Source: UBA7672 sp036733305 (GTDB lineage: Bacteria > Pseudomonadota > Alphaproteobacteria > Caulobacterales > Hyphomonadaceae). Taken from it: DNA of 9,925 nt. The position numbers and the translations under genes were made by a program. This document shows, piece after piece, positions 1-6,107 of this stretch. How positions within the stretch are numbered: the first letter of the stretch is position 1; each line of letters begins with the position of its first letter. The notes under the pieces were generated by a model. The model made no database searches. It saw only the letters and a list, made by a program, of their open reading frames with translations, and was not told the origin of the DNA. The DNA lies in assembly GCA_036733305.1 (NCBI GenBank), contig DAINAT010000123.1, positions 1-9,925 on the forward strand, given 5' to 3'.

Positions 1-185
1 TCTCCGGCCGGGACAAACGGACCCGATCAGGGGCGCGTGCAAACGCGCATCGCTGCAGCAATGCAGCACAGGACTACCCACGGCGCGCCTGCATGCGCCC
101 CGCTCCCTCTTGAGGGGGAGAGACGAAACCACGCATCCCGGACAGCGAAAGCTGGTCCCAATGAGAGATCGCGTCACGACGGGAC

Positions 186-242
186 GTAGGGTGCATCTTG
201 ATGCACCGCGACCGACCACAGGTGCATCAAGATGCACCCTAC
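186..242. repeat. Nested inverted repeat, REP-like
   Basis: Two perfectly complementary 22-nt arms (186-207 and 221-242) flank a 13-nt loop. Each arm also contains its own palindrome: GGTGCATC and GATGCACC separated by TT (left, 190-207) or AA (right, 221-238). The element can therefore fold as one long hairpin or two small ones. This resembles short intergenic repetitive palindromes (REP or MITE remnants) of many proteobacteria, but copy number cannot be seen in one window. There is no T-tract, so it is not a typical terminator. Confidence 0.75.
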
Positions 243-513
243 ACAGCGCTCGCCGCGCCACGATGTTTGAAATCCGCGCCCGACCGCCGACTGCCCAACT
301 CCCCGCGACATTTCGGTCCGCTCACCCAACATCACGCAGCGTCAAAACCCCCGACTCCAACAGACTCAACCACTTGGCGGATTGCCCGCTCACTCTGCCA
401 TCAGGCTGACGTGAATTGCGCCCGGAAATGTCCACATTCACAAGGCAGAAGGAGCCTATTCCGCCGCCGAGTTAATGTTCGGGACAGACCCGTTTCATGT
501 TCGCGGCGTTCCC

Positions 514-542
514 TTGGACCAACAACAGCCTGCACCCTATTT
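514..542 (+). promoter_or_regulatory. Candidate promoter of the HtrA-type protease gene
   Basis: TTGGAC at 514-519 and CTATTT at 537-542 are separated by 17 nt, a plausible sigma70-like pair about 37 nt before the ATG. The same bases contain CTTG (513-516) and CCTAT (536-540). These resemble the alphaproteobacterial heat-shock (RpoH) consensus CTTG/CYTAT, though the 19-nt spacing is slightly longer than the usual 17-18. Heat-shock control would suit a protease of this family, but this is inference from motif likeness. Confidence 0.35.
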
Positions 543-578
543 CCACTCCCAGAAACGCGTGCAGGCACGGAGACAAAA

Positions 579-2102
579 ATGAAGCGTGGAACGGTAATTG
601 GCGCGACGGGCGGGCTGATTGCGGGTGTTAGCCTCGGTGCGATCGCCCTCGCGGCCCCGGCTTTTGGCCTCTTCAACCAAAACGCGTCCTCCTCGGCCGC
701 TACCGCGGCGGCGCAACTCGCCCTCCCGGCCATCAGCCAGCAAGCGCGCTGGGGCAATCTCCCGAACCTCGCCGATCTCGTGCAGGCGGTCTCGCCCTCG
801 GTTGTGCAGATCCAGGTCCGCTCTGCCAGCCCGGTGCGCCAATCCCAGTTCCAGGGCCGCAACCCGTTCGAAGGCACGCCCTTCGAGGATTACTTCGGCG
901 CGCCCGGCCAGGGCGGGCAGGGCGGCCAAGGCGGCCAGCAGCAAGACGAGGCGCCGGACCGCATGGGTTCGGGCTCGGGCTTCTTCATTGAAGGCGGCTA
1001 CATCGTCACCAACAACCACGTCGTGAACGACGCCAAGAAAATGACCGTCGTGTTCGAAGATGGACGCGAAATGGAAGGCACGCTGGTCGGCACCGACCCG
1101 AAGACCGACCTCGCCGTCCTGAAAGTCAGCGGCACGAACCTCCCGCGCGGCTTGCCGTGGGGCGCCAGCGCCAACGCCCGCCCGGGCGACAGCGTCTTCG
1201 CCGTCGGCTCACCCTTCGGTCTCGGCAACACCGTGACGGCAGGCATCGTCTCGGCGCGTGGCCGCAACATCAACTCCGGCCAGTATGACGACTTCATCCA
1301 GGTCGACGCCCCGATCAACCAGGGCAATAGCGGCGGCCCGCTGTTCGACCAGTCGGGCTCGGTCATCGGCGTCAACTCGGCGATCTACTCGCCGACCGGC
1401 GGTAACGTCGGCATCGGCTTCTCGATCCCGTCCGACATGGCCAAGGGCATCGTCGCACAGCTTATCGCGCACGGCTCGGTCGAGCGTGGCTGGCTGGGCG
1501 TGAGCATCGGTCCGGTCACGCCGGACATCGCCTCCAGCCTCAACCTCGCTTCCTCCAAGGGCGCGATGGTGCAGGGCGTGACCGATGGCTCCCCGGCCGC
1601 CAAGGCGGGCGTCAAGGAAGGCGACGTCATCCTGCACTATGGCGATCGCGAGATCGGCCATGTGCAAGACCTGACCCGCGCCGTTGCCGACACCAAGGCA
1701 GGCACGACGCGCGATCTCAAGATCATGCGCGATGGCCGGGCCCAGACGCTGAAAGTGAATATCGACGCGCTGAAGGACGATACGGCCAAGCCGCAGCTCG
1801 CCAGCGCCTCGCCGACACCGGGGCCGTCCACGACGCTTGATCTGGCCGATCTCGGCCTCGGTCTGGCCTCGCGTGATGGCGCGCTGGTGGTGTCGTCGGT
1901 GAAGACCAATTCGGCTGCGGCTGACGCCGGCATCCGGGTTGGCGACAAGCTGGTGAAGGTCAACCAAACCAATGTGACGTCGGCTGATGTGGCCAAGAAG
2001 GCCGTCGACGACGCCAAGAAGCAGAACCGCAACGCAGTTCTTCTGCAGCTGCAGCGGAACGACACGAGGTTCTTTGTTGGAGTTCCTTTCTCGGGCAATT
2101 AG
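579..2102 (+). CDS. degP: Do/HtrA-family periplasmic serine endopeptidase (DegP/DegQ-like)
   Basis: An envelope protease/chaperone that degrades misfolded periplasmic proteins; 507 aa, the usual length for DegP/DegQ-type proteins. The ATG at 579 is chosen because a GGAG (569-572) precedes it and a signal sequence or anchor starts at once: a basic MKRG followed by a hydrophobic stretch at residues 7-31. The chymotrypsin-like domain shows the full triad: His147 in TNNHVV, Asp177 in KTDLAVL and Ser251 in GNSGGP. A Gly/Gln-rich loop (residues 110-122) lies before the catalytic His, where DegP-type proteins carry the variable LA loop. PDZ1 spans about 303-395 (starting RGWLGV) and PDZ2 about 415-500. 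An open frame extends upstream to 198, but that part runs through the inverted repeat and looks non-coding. A two-component pair lies directly downstream, consistent with a shared envelope-stress role. Whether it is the DegP, DegQ or DegS orthologue is not decidable; two PDZ domains argue against DegS. Confidence 0.93.
   Translation: MKRGTVIGATGGLIAGVSLGAIALAAPAFGLFNQNASSSAATAAAQLALPAISQQARWGNLPNLADLVQAVSPSVVQIQVRSASPVRQSQFQGRNPFEGTPFEDYFGAPGQGGQGGQGGQQQDEAPDRMGSGSGFFIEGGYIVTNNHVVNDAKKMTVVFEDGREMEGTLVGTDPKTDLAVLKVSGTNLPRGLPWGASANARPGDSVFAVGSPFGLGNTVTAGIVSARGRNINSGQYDDFIQVDAPINQGNSGGPLFDQSGSVIGVNSAIYSPTGGNVGIGFSIPSDMAKGIVAQLIAHGSVERGWLGVSIGPVTPDIASSLNLASSKGAMVQGVTDGSPAAKAGVKEGDVILHYGDREIGHVQDLTRAVADTKAGTTRDLKIMRDGRAQTLKVNIDALKDDTAKPQLASASPTPGPSTTLDLADLGLGLASRDGALVVSSVKTNSAAADAGIRVGDKLVKVNQTNVTSADVAKKAVDDAKKQNRNAVLLQLQRNDTRFFVGVPFSGN
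906..941 (+). repeat. Short 9-bp tandem repeat coding GQG/GQ units
   Basis: Roughly four imperfect 9-bp units encode Gly-Gln-Gly repeats, residues 110-121 of the protease, just upstream of the conserved GSGSGF/catalytic His region. It is an in-frame low-complexity linker in the LA-loop position. Unit number could vary between strains by replication slippage without breaking the frame. Confidence 0.6.
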
Positions 2103-2116
2103 CGCCCGGGGAAGTG

Positions 2117-2170
2117 CAGGCGCGGCCGTTCCGTCGTCCGTCCCCCAAGTGAGCGGAACGACCGCGCCTG
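2117..2170. terminator. Long intergenic hairpin between protease and response regulator
   Basis: A 17-nt arm (2117-2133) pairs with 2154-2170 with a single C-A mismatch (2126/2161) around a 20-nt loop. The stem is very GC-rich. The following bases (TTCCTACAAA) are only weakly T-rich, so this is not a canonical intrinsic terminator. It may act as an attenuator, an mRNA-stability element separating protease mRNA from regulator mRNA, or a REP-like palindrome. Confidence 0.5.
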
Positions 2171-2228
2171 TTCCTACAAAGCAGCTTCCGTAAACAGGCT
2201 TCCAAGCAGGCCCGGGAGCGCCTAAATC

Positions 2229-2915
2229 ATGACAATGCGCATCCTGGTTATCGAGGACGAGGCCCGAACCGCCGACTTCATCGAGCGGGGCCTCAAGGAA
2301 AAGGGCCACGCGGTCGATGTCTGCCGCACCGGGCCTGAGGGCCTAAGCTTCGCGCTTGGCGGCGAACACGACGCCATCATCCTCGATCGGATGCTGCCGC
2401 AGATGGACGGTCTCACCATCCTGAAGCGCCTCCGCGCCGAAGACCGCCAGACCCCCGCCATCATCCTCTCCGCCCTCGGCCAGATCGACCACCGCGTCGA
2501 AGGCCTCAAAGCCGGCAGCGACGATTATCTCGTCAAACCCTTCGCCTTCTCCGAACTCCTCGCTCGCCTCGAAGCCATCGTCCGCCGCCGCGATCCCCGC
2601 GCAGCGGAGCAGACCGAGCTGAAGGTCGATGACCTGCGCCTCGACCTCGAACGCCGCCGCGCCTTCCGGGCCTCGCGTGAGATCGACCTGCTGCCCCGCG
2701 AGTTCGCAATCCTCGAATACCTGATGCGCAATGCCGGCCGCCCGGTCACGCGCACCATGCTGCTGAACCACGTCTGGGACTATCAGTTCGAACCCCAGGC
2801 CAACGTCGTCGACGTCCACATCTCGCGCCTTCGCCGGAAGATCGACGGGGCAGGCGAGCGTCCACTGATCGAGACGCTGCGCGGCGAAGGCTACCGTGTC
2901 CGATCAGTCAACTGA
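2229..2915 (+). CDS. OmpR/PhoB-family response regulator
   Basis: A DNA-binding transcription regulator of a two-component system; 228 aa, normal for the family. The N-terminal receiver (about 3-120) has the acidic pocket Glu9-Asp10, phospho-acceptor Asp53 (ILDRMLP), Ser81 (ILSAL) and Lys103 (LVKPF). The C-terminal winged-helix domain (about 132-226) shows the family landmarks LLPREFAILEYLM, RTMLLNHVWDY, VVDVHISRLRRKID and LRGEGYR. ATG 2229 follows a GGGAG at 2214-2218; an ATG six bases downstream (2235) is an alternative that removes two residues. The gene overlaps the next by 20 nt, so regulator and kinase are almost certainly cotranscribed and cognate. The signal and regulon are not visible. 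The protease upstream is a likely but unproven target, in the way Cpx-like systems control degP. Confidence 0.95.
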   Translation: MTMRILVIEDEARTADFIERGLKEKGHAVDVCRTGPEGLSFALGGEHDAIILDRMLPQMDGLTILKRLRAEDRQTPAIILSALGQIDHRVEGLKAGSDDYLVKPFAFSELLARLEAIVRRRDPRAAEQTELKVDDLRLDLERRRAFRASREIDLLPREFAILEYLMRNAGRPVTRTMLLNHVWDYQFEPQANVVDVHISRLRRKIDGAGERPLIETLRGEGYRVRSVN

Positions 2916-4299
2916 TGGCCGCCACCTGATGCCAGGACGGCTGGGGCTGGGGACGCTCAGCGCGCGGGTGATCGGACTGTCAGCGCTGATGACGCTGGCG
3001 ATCATTGGCGCAGCGTTCTCGCTCACCTATGTCGCCGCGACCCGCATCATCGAGCAGGAAACAGCCGAAGTCGTCGAAGCCGAACTACGCGGCATTGTCG
3101 ATTCCAGCGATGGCGGGCGCGATCTGCCGGCGCTGGTGGCCACGATCCGCGACCGCGCCGTGGGCGAGTCCGAAGCGATCTACCTGCTCACTGACGGCAA
3201 TGGCGCGAAGATCGTCGGCAACCTCTCGGGCTGGCCCGAGAATGTGCGTACCGACGGCAAATGGACCAGCGTGCGCGGTGTTCGAGCGCCCAACGGCAAG
3301 GTGATCGAGATTGGTGCGGTTGCCTATGTCGCGCCATTCGGTACGCGGCTGCTGGTTGGCCGCGATCTAAGGGCCGAGCGGAATTTCCAGGCGGCGCTGA
3401 TCGAATCCGGCGCCGTGGCCTTGCTGGCGGCCGTGTTGCTCGCAGGCGTGTCGGGATTCCTGCTGAACCGCCTCGTCATGCGCCGCATAGGCGATATCGA
3501 CCGCACCTCGCGCGCCATCGTGGCCGGCGATCTGTCGACGCGCATTCCGGTGCGGTCAACAGGCGATGAGTTCGGGCGGCTGGCAATCACGCTCAACGGC
3601 ATGCTCGAGCGGATCGAGACGCTGGTGACCGAACTACGCACCGTGACCGACAGTCTGGCGCACGATCTGCGCACGCCGCTGACCCGCCTGAAGACGCAGA
3701 TCCAGCGCGGTAATGATACGGAACTCTCCGGGCCAGCTCGCCGCGAAGCGCTGGGTCAGGCAGCCGACGAGGCGGATCGCATTCTCGCGTCATTCTCGGC
3801 GATGATCGACATCGTGCGCGCTGAAGCCGGCGCTGCCCGCGACCAGTTTACTGAGGTCGATCTCAGCGCCGTGGTGCGCGACGTGTTCGAACTCCACCAG
3901 CCGCTGGCCGAAGAGATGGGCGTAACGCTGACCTATTCGGAAGAGGCAAGTCCGCTGAAGGTCAGCGGCCACGCGCAGTTCCTGGCGCAGCTGATCTCCA
4001 ACCTCGTCGACAACGCCCTGAAACATGGCGCCAGCGGGCTGGCAGTCGCCATGACCGTCAGGCGCGACGGCGCCATGGCCGAGGTCGATGTCGCTGACCG
4101 CGGGCAGGGCATCCCAGCAGACCAGCGAGACGGCGCCCTCAAGCGCTTCGGCCGCCTCGACACGGCGCGGACAACCCCCGGCTCAGGCCTCGGCCTCTCC
4201 CTGGCAGCAACCCTCGCCCGCATGCACGACGGCGAACTTCTGCTGGAAGACAACGCCCCCGGCCTGAAGGTCCGGGTCCGCATCCCGCTTGTAACTTAG
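2896..4299 (+). CDS. Membrane sensor histidine kinase, partner of the preceding regulator
   Basis: A class I sensor kinase in the inner membrane; 467 aa from GTG 2896, which has GAAGG (2886-2890) in front and overlaps the regulator by 20 nt. ATG 2929 (residue 12) is possible but has a weaker ribosome site. Visible parts are TM1 at about 24-46, a periplasmic sensor region of roughly 120 residues (47-168) that I cannot assign to a named domain, TM2 at about 171-191, and HAMP at about 191-243. The HisKA dimerisation helix has phospho-acceptor His256 in SLAHDLRTPLTRL. The ATPase domain has the N-box Asn369-Asn373 (NLVDNALKHG), G1 DRGQGIP (401-407) and G2 GSGLGLS (429-435). All catalytic boxes are intact, so it should be active. 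The stimulus is unknown; linkage to an HtrA-type protease suggests envelope stress. Confidence 0.94.
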   Translation: MSDQSTDGRHLMPGRLGLGTLSARVIGLSALMTLAIIGAAFSLTYVAATRIIEQETAEVVEAELRGIVDSSDGGRDLPALVATIRDRAVGESEAIYLLTDGNGAKIVGNLSGWPENVRTDGKWTSVRGVRAPNGKVIEIGAVAYVAPFGTRLLVGRDLRAERNFQAALIESGAVALLAAVLLAGVSGFLLNRLVMRRIGDIDRTSRAIVAGDLSTRIPVRSTGDEFGRLAITLNGMLERIETLVTELRTVTDSLAHDLRTPLTRLKTQIQRGNDTELSGPARREALGQAADEADRILASFSAMIDIVRAEAGAARDQFTEVDLSAVVRDVFELHQPLAEEMGVTLTYSEEASPLKVSGHAQFLAQLISNLVDNALKHGASGLAVAMTVRRDGAMAEVDVADRGQGIPADQRDGALKRFGRLDTARTTPGSGLGLSLAATLARMHDGELLLEDNAPGLKVRVRIPLVT

Positions 4300-4309
4300 T
4301 TGGCCAACT
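4298..4309. promoter_or_regulatory. 12-bp perfect palindrome, possible operator
   Basis: AGTTGGCCAACT is a perfect palindrome overlapping the stop codon of the sensor kinase. It lies immediately before the candidate -35 element (4313) of the next gene. A further GTTGG follows at 4312-4316. The position would suit a repressor or activator site for the TIR-like gene, but a 12-bp palindrome can also arise by chance. Confidence 0.3.
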
Positions 4310-4312
4310 TCG

Positions 4313-4342
4313 TTGGAACTCCAGAATCTCGCATGGTAATAT
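4313..4342 (+). promoter_or_regulatory. Candidate sigma70-type promoter of the TIR-like gene
   Basis: TTGGAA (4313-4318) and TAATAT (4337-4342) are separated by 18 nt, giving a predicted start around 4349-4350 and a leader of only about 12 nt that contains GGGAG (4352-4356). The -10 is one of the most AT-rich hexamers in the neighbourhood. A GANTC site (4324-4328) sits in the spacer. It suggests the gene has its own promoter rather than being the tail of the two-component operon. Confidence 0.45.
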
Positions 4343-4361
4343 AGCAGCTGCGGGAGTTGCT

Positions 4362-4877
4362 ATGGTCAAAGCACGCAGGTCAATTGAGCGCACACTTGGT
4401 CCGATCGATGGACCACTAAAGATCTTCTATTCTCATCCGTTCTACATGATTGACGATTGGCAGCGTGTACACCGCCAACTCGATATTGGCTGGGCTGATT
4501 GTTACGTAAAACTTGCACCGAACAAGTTCAGTATTCTTGAGGCATCGAGAAATCTACATGCCGACATTCAAGTGCGCGTGCTTGAAGCCGACGTCTTACT
4601 CGTTCCCGCGAGACCTTTGCGTGAAGAGCGAAGGGGATGGATACGATTTGAACTAGCGACCGCCCAATCGTTCGGAATTCCAATTCTCCCGATTTCTTTT
4701 GAGTATGGCGGCAAAACTGCAAAATGGATCATTGAACGTGCTGGGCGGCCACAAATTCCCATCGCGAATCTCCGCGCCGAGATTTTGAAAGCACTGCCGA
4801 TCGAGCGAAAATATGCTTTCGAAGCGCTGGTTTTTCGCGAGCGCAAACTGCTCAATACGAAGCGTGTATCGGCCTAA
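4362..4877 (+). CDS. TIR-like domain protein (ThsB/DUF1863 type), orphan
   Basis: 171 aa. ATG 4362 follows GGGAG (4352-4356). The protein looks like a single flavodoxin-like TIR-like domain. A first strand ends in a short motif (KIFYSHPF, 20-27), a hydrophobic strand ADVLLVPA (76-83) precedes GWIRFELATAQ (92-102), and a further strand GIPILPISF (105-113) follows. WIRFE, with Glu97, aligns by eye with the W-[IV]-[RK]-x-E helix of ThsB, the TIR-like component of Thoeris defence, where this Glu is the presumed catalytic residue for NAD processing. No membrane segment is seen. The last 25 residues (YAFEALVFRERKLL) form a charged, probably helical tail. GC by hand count over 4381-4860 is about 49 %, against about 72 % in sampled lines of both neighbours, a sign of recent acquisition. 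No ThsA-like effector adjoins it. The related fold of nucleoside deoxyribosyltransferases is an alternative. The gene is confident; the function is moderately so. Confidence 0.7.
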   Translation: MVKARRSIERTLGPIDGPLKIFYSHPFYMIDDWQRVHRQLDIGWADCYVKLAPNKFSILEASRNLHADIQVRVLEADVLLVPARPLREERRGWIRFELATAQSFGIPILPISFEYGGKTAKWIIERAGRPQIPIANLRAEILKALPIERKYAFEALVFRERKLLNTKRVSA

Positions 4878-4960
4878 AGCTATTTGCGCCTGTCGCGGAG
4901 CTCCGGGAGTTATCGTTCCGGATTGAGGAATTAAATCGCCGCACCCCTCAAAACCCCAGA

Positions 4961-4995
4961 AAAACGCCGATCTGGCCCCCAGACCGGCAGGTTTT
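4961..4995. terminator. Candidate bidirectional intrinsic terminator after the TIR-like gene
   Basis: The arms 4966-4975 and 4979-4988 (GCCGATCTGG / CCAGACCGGC) pair with one A-C mismatch around a 3-nt loop. They are flanked by AAAA on the left (4961-4964) and TTTT on the right (4992-4995). On the + strand the T run starts three bases after the stem, so it could end TIR-gene transcription before fliQ. Read on the - strand, a closer T-run follows the hairpin, although no - strand gene is seen. Confidence 0.5.
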
Positions 4996-5007
4996 GCCTA
5001 CCCTTTC

Positions 5008-5033
5008 TTAACCACTCTTTTGCGAGAGTTAAC
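5008..5033 (+). promoter_or_regulatory. CtrA-like binding motifs upstream of fliQ
   Basis: TTAACC at 5008-5013 and TTAAC at 5029-5033 are the half-site of the cell-cycle regulator CtrA (consensus TTAA-N7-TTAAC). Here the two perfect half-sites are 21 bp apart start to start, about two helical turns. A degenerate TTTG (5019-5022) sits at the exact N7 position between them. In Caulobacter the fliQ promoter is a known CtrA target, and the presence of cckA in the same cluster supports that reading. The site is 35-60 nt ahead of the fliQ ATG. Confidence 0.5.
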
Positions 5034-5067
5034 GGCCGCAAACCATAACTCCTAAGGAGAAACAGGC

Positions 5068-5331
5068 ATGAATGGCCTGGAGGTTCTCGACTTTGGCCGT
5101 GACGCCCTCTGGACGACCGTCTGGATGTGCGCGCCCGCTATGATCGCGGGTCTGGTCGTCGGTCTGGTCATCGCCTTCTTCCAGGCGCTCACCCAGATCC
5201 AGGAAATGACGCTGGTTTTCGTGCCGAAGATCATCGCGATCTTCGCCGCCCTGCTGATCTTCCTGCCGCTGATGGGCGCGCTGCTCGCCAATTTCGCCAA
5301 CGAAGTCTTCGCCCGCATAGCCGAGTTCTAG
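5068..5331 (+). CDS. fliQ: Flagellar export gate protein FliQ
   Basis: A small inner-membrane subunit of the flagellar type III export gate (FliP5-FliQ4-FliR1 channel); 87 aa, the standard size. Two hydrophobic hairpin helices (about 15-40 and 50-77) flank the family signature ALTQIQEMTLVFVPKI (40-55). ATG 5068 has an excellent AAGGAG at 5054-5059. It is first in a tight fliQ-fliR-flhB operon, with 14 nt before the fliR start. fliP is not in the window, as expected where it lies in another cluster. Likely CtrA-controlled through the upstream TTAAC motifs. The injectisome homologue SctS is the alternative, but the linkage to fliR-flhB-cckA points to the flagellum. Confidence 0.96.
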   Translation: MNGLEVLDFGRDALWTTVWMCAPAMIAGLVVGLVIAFFQALTQIQEMTLVFVPKIIAIFAALLIFLPLMGALLANFANEVFARIAEF

Positions 5332-5345
5332 GGAGTTCGCTTTAG

Positions 5346-6101
5346 TTGGACTGGCTCACCCAATACGCATGGATCGGAGCGCTCCTCTTCGCGCGCCTCG
5401 GCGCCGTGATGATGGTTGCGCCGGCCTGGGGCGAGCAGGCAACGCCGCCGATGATGCGGCTTGGCGTGGCAGTCCTGATCACCGCGACGCTTGCGCCGAC
5501 GCTAGCCGGAAACGCGCCGCGCATGCCGGTTCAGTTCACGGGCGCGATCCCGATGATCATGAGCGAAGTGATCATCGGTCTGATCCTCGGCCTCGGCGCG
5601 CGCTTGATGATGAGCGCGCTGCAGGTTGCTGGCGCCACAGTGGGTATCGCCTCGGGCCTCGGCTTTGCGCAGCAGGTCGACCCGATCGCCAGCCAGCCGG
5701 CGGCAATCTTTTCAGGCTTCTTCTCGCTGATGGGTGTCGTGCTCATCATGTCAGCCGGTCTCCACCGGGTGATGATCGAGGCGGCGGCTGATAGCTATAC
5801 AATCTTCCCGCCCGGCGCTTTCCCGCCGATCGGGGACGCTTCGAGCTTCGTGATCGATGCGGTCTCGAACTCCTTCCGGCTGGGCATCCAGATTGCCGCG
5901 CCGGTGCTGATCTTCTCTCTGGTCTTCAACGTGGCGCTGGGCCTGATCTCGCGCCTCATTCCGCAAGTGCAGATCTTCATGACCGCAATGCCGCTGTCCG
6001 TGATGATGTCGCTTGCGGTGCTCGCGCTCGGTATCGGCGGCGGGATGATGATCTGGCTCCAGGCGATGGAAGCCCAGATGCGCATCTTCACGGTGAGGTA
6101 G
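5346..6101 (+). CDS. fliR: Flagellar export gate protein FliR
   Basis: An inner-membrane component of the flagellar export gate, binding FliP/FliQ and FlhB; 251 aa, normal length. Start is TTG 5346: the first in-frame start, preceded by GGGAG at 5331-5335 overlapping the fliQ stop, and the translation begins at once with the family-typical short N-terminus before the first helix. Several hydrophobic segments run along the protein (about 8-30, 36-50, 60-88, 119-143, 177-203, 207-236). The segment VGIASGLGFAQQVDP (around residue 98-112) is the conserved FliR core loop. Six bases separate its stop from the flhB start, implying translational coupling. Confidence 0.95.
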   Translation: MDWLTQYAWIGALLFARLGAVMMVAPAWGEQATPPMMRLGVAVLITATLAPTLAGNAPRMPVQFTGAIPMIMSEVIIGLILGLGARLMMSALQVAGATVGIASGLGFAQQVDPIASQPAAIFSGFFSLMGVVLIMSAGLHRVMIEAAADSYTIFPPGAFPPIGDASSFVIDAVSNSFRLGIQIAAPVLIFSLVFNVALGLISRLIPQVQIFMTAMPLSVMMSLAVLALGIGGGMMIWLQAMEAQMRIFTVR

Positions 6102-6107
6102 CGCACC

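Larger units (their letters stand above)
1..578. other. Gene-free upstream stretch
   Basis: I see no convincing gene here on either strand. Open frames through this part, including the in-frame extension upstream of the protease, give arginine- and proline-rich translations with no recognisable domain. The stretch holds a 6-bp hairpin with a GCAA loop (33-48), an imperfect C-rich/G-rich inverted repeat (103-120), the strong nested inverted repeat at 186-242, and a candidate promoter at 514-542. Any gene to the left ends before the window or is not visible. Confidence 0.6.

Noticed and set aside
186..242. CRISPR-like repeat pair
   Set aside because: The two units are inverted rather than direct, there are only two, and the 13-nt interval is too short for a spacer.
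198..578. In-frame N-terminal extension of the protease starting at ATG 198
   Set aside because: It starts inside the inverted repeat, has no ribosome site, and its translation lacks similarity to HtrA proteins. The signal sequence begins at ATG 579, which has a proper GGAG.
1209..2309. Long open frame on the - strand (366 aa) opposite the protease
   Set aside because: It lies antisense to a gene with a full catalytic triad and PDZ domains. Its Arg/His/Asp-rich translation is typical of shadow frames in high-GC DNA.
4362..5331. Complete Thoeris system
   Set aside because: Only a ThsB-like gene is present; the next gene is fliQ and no ThsA-like effector is visible in the window.
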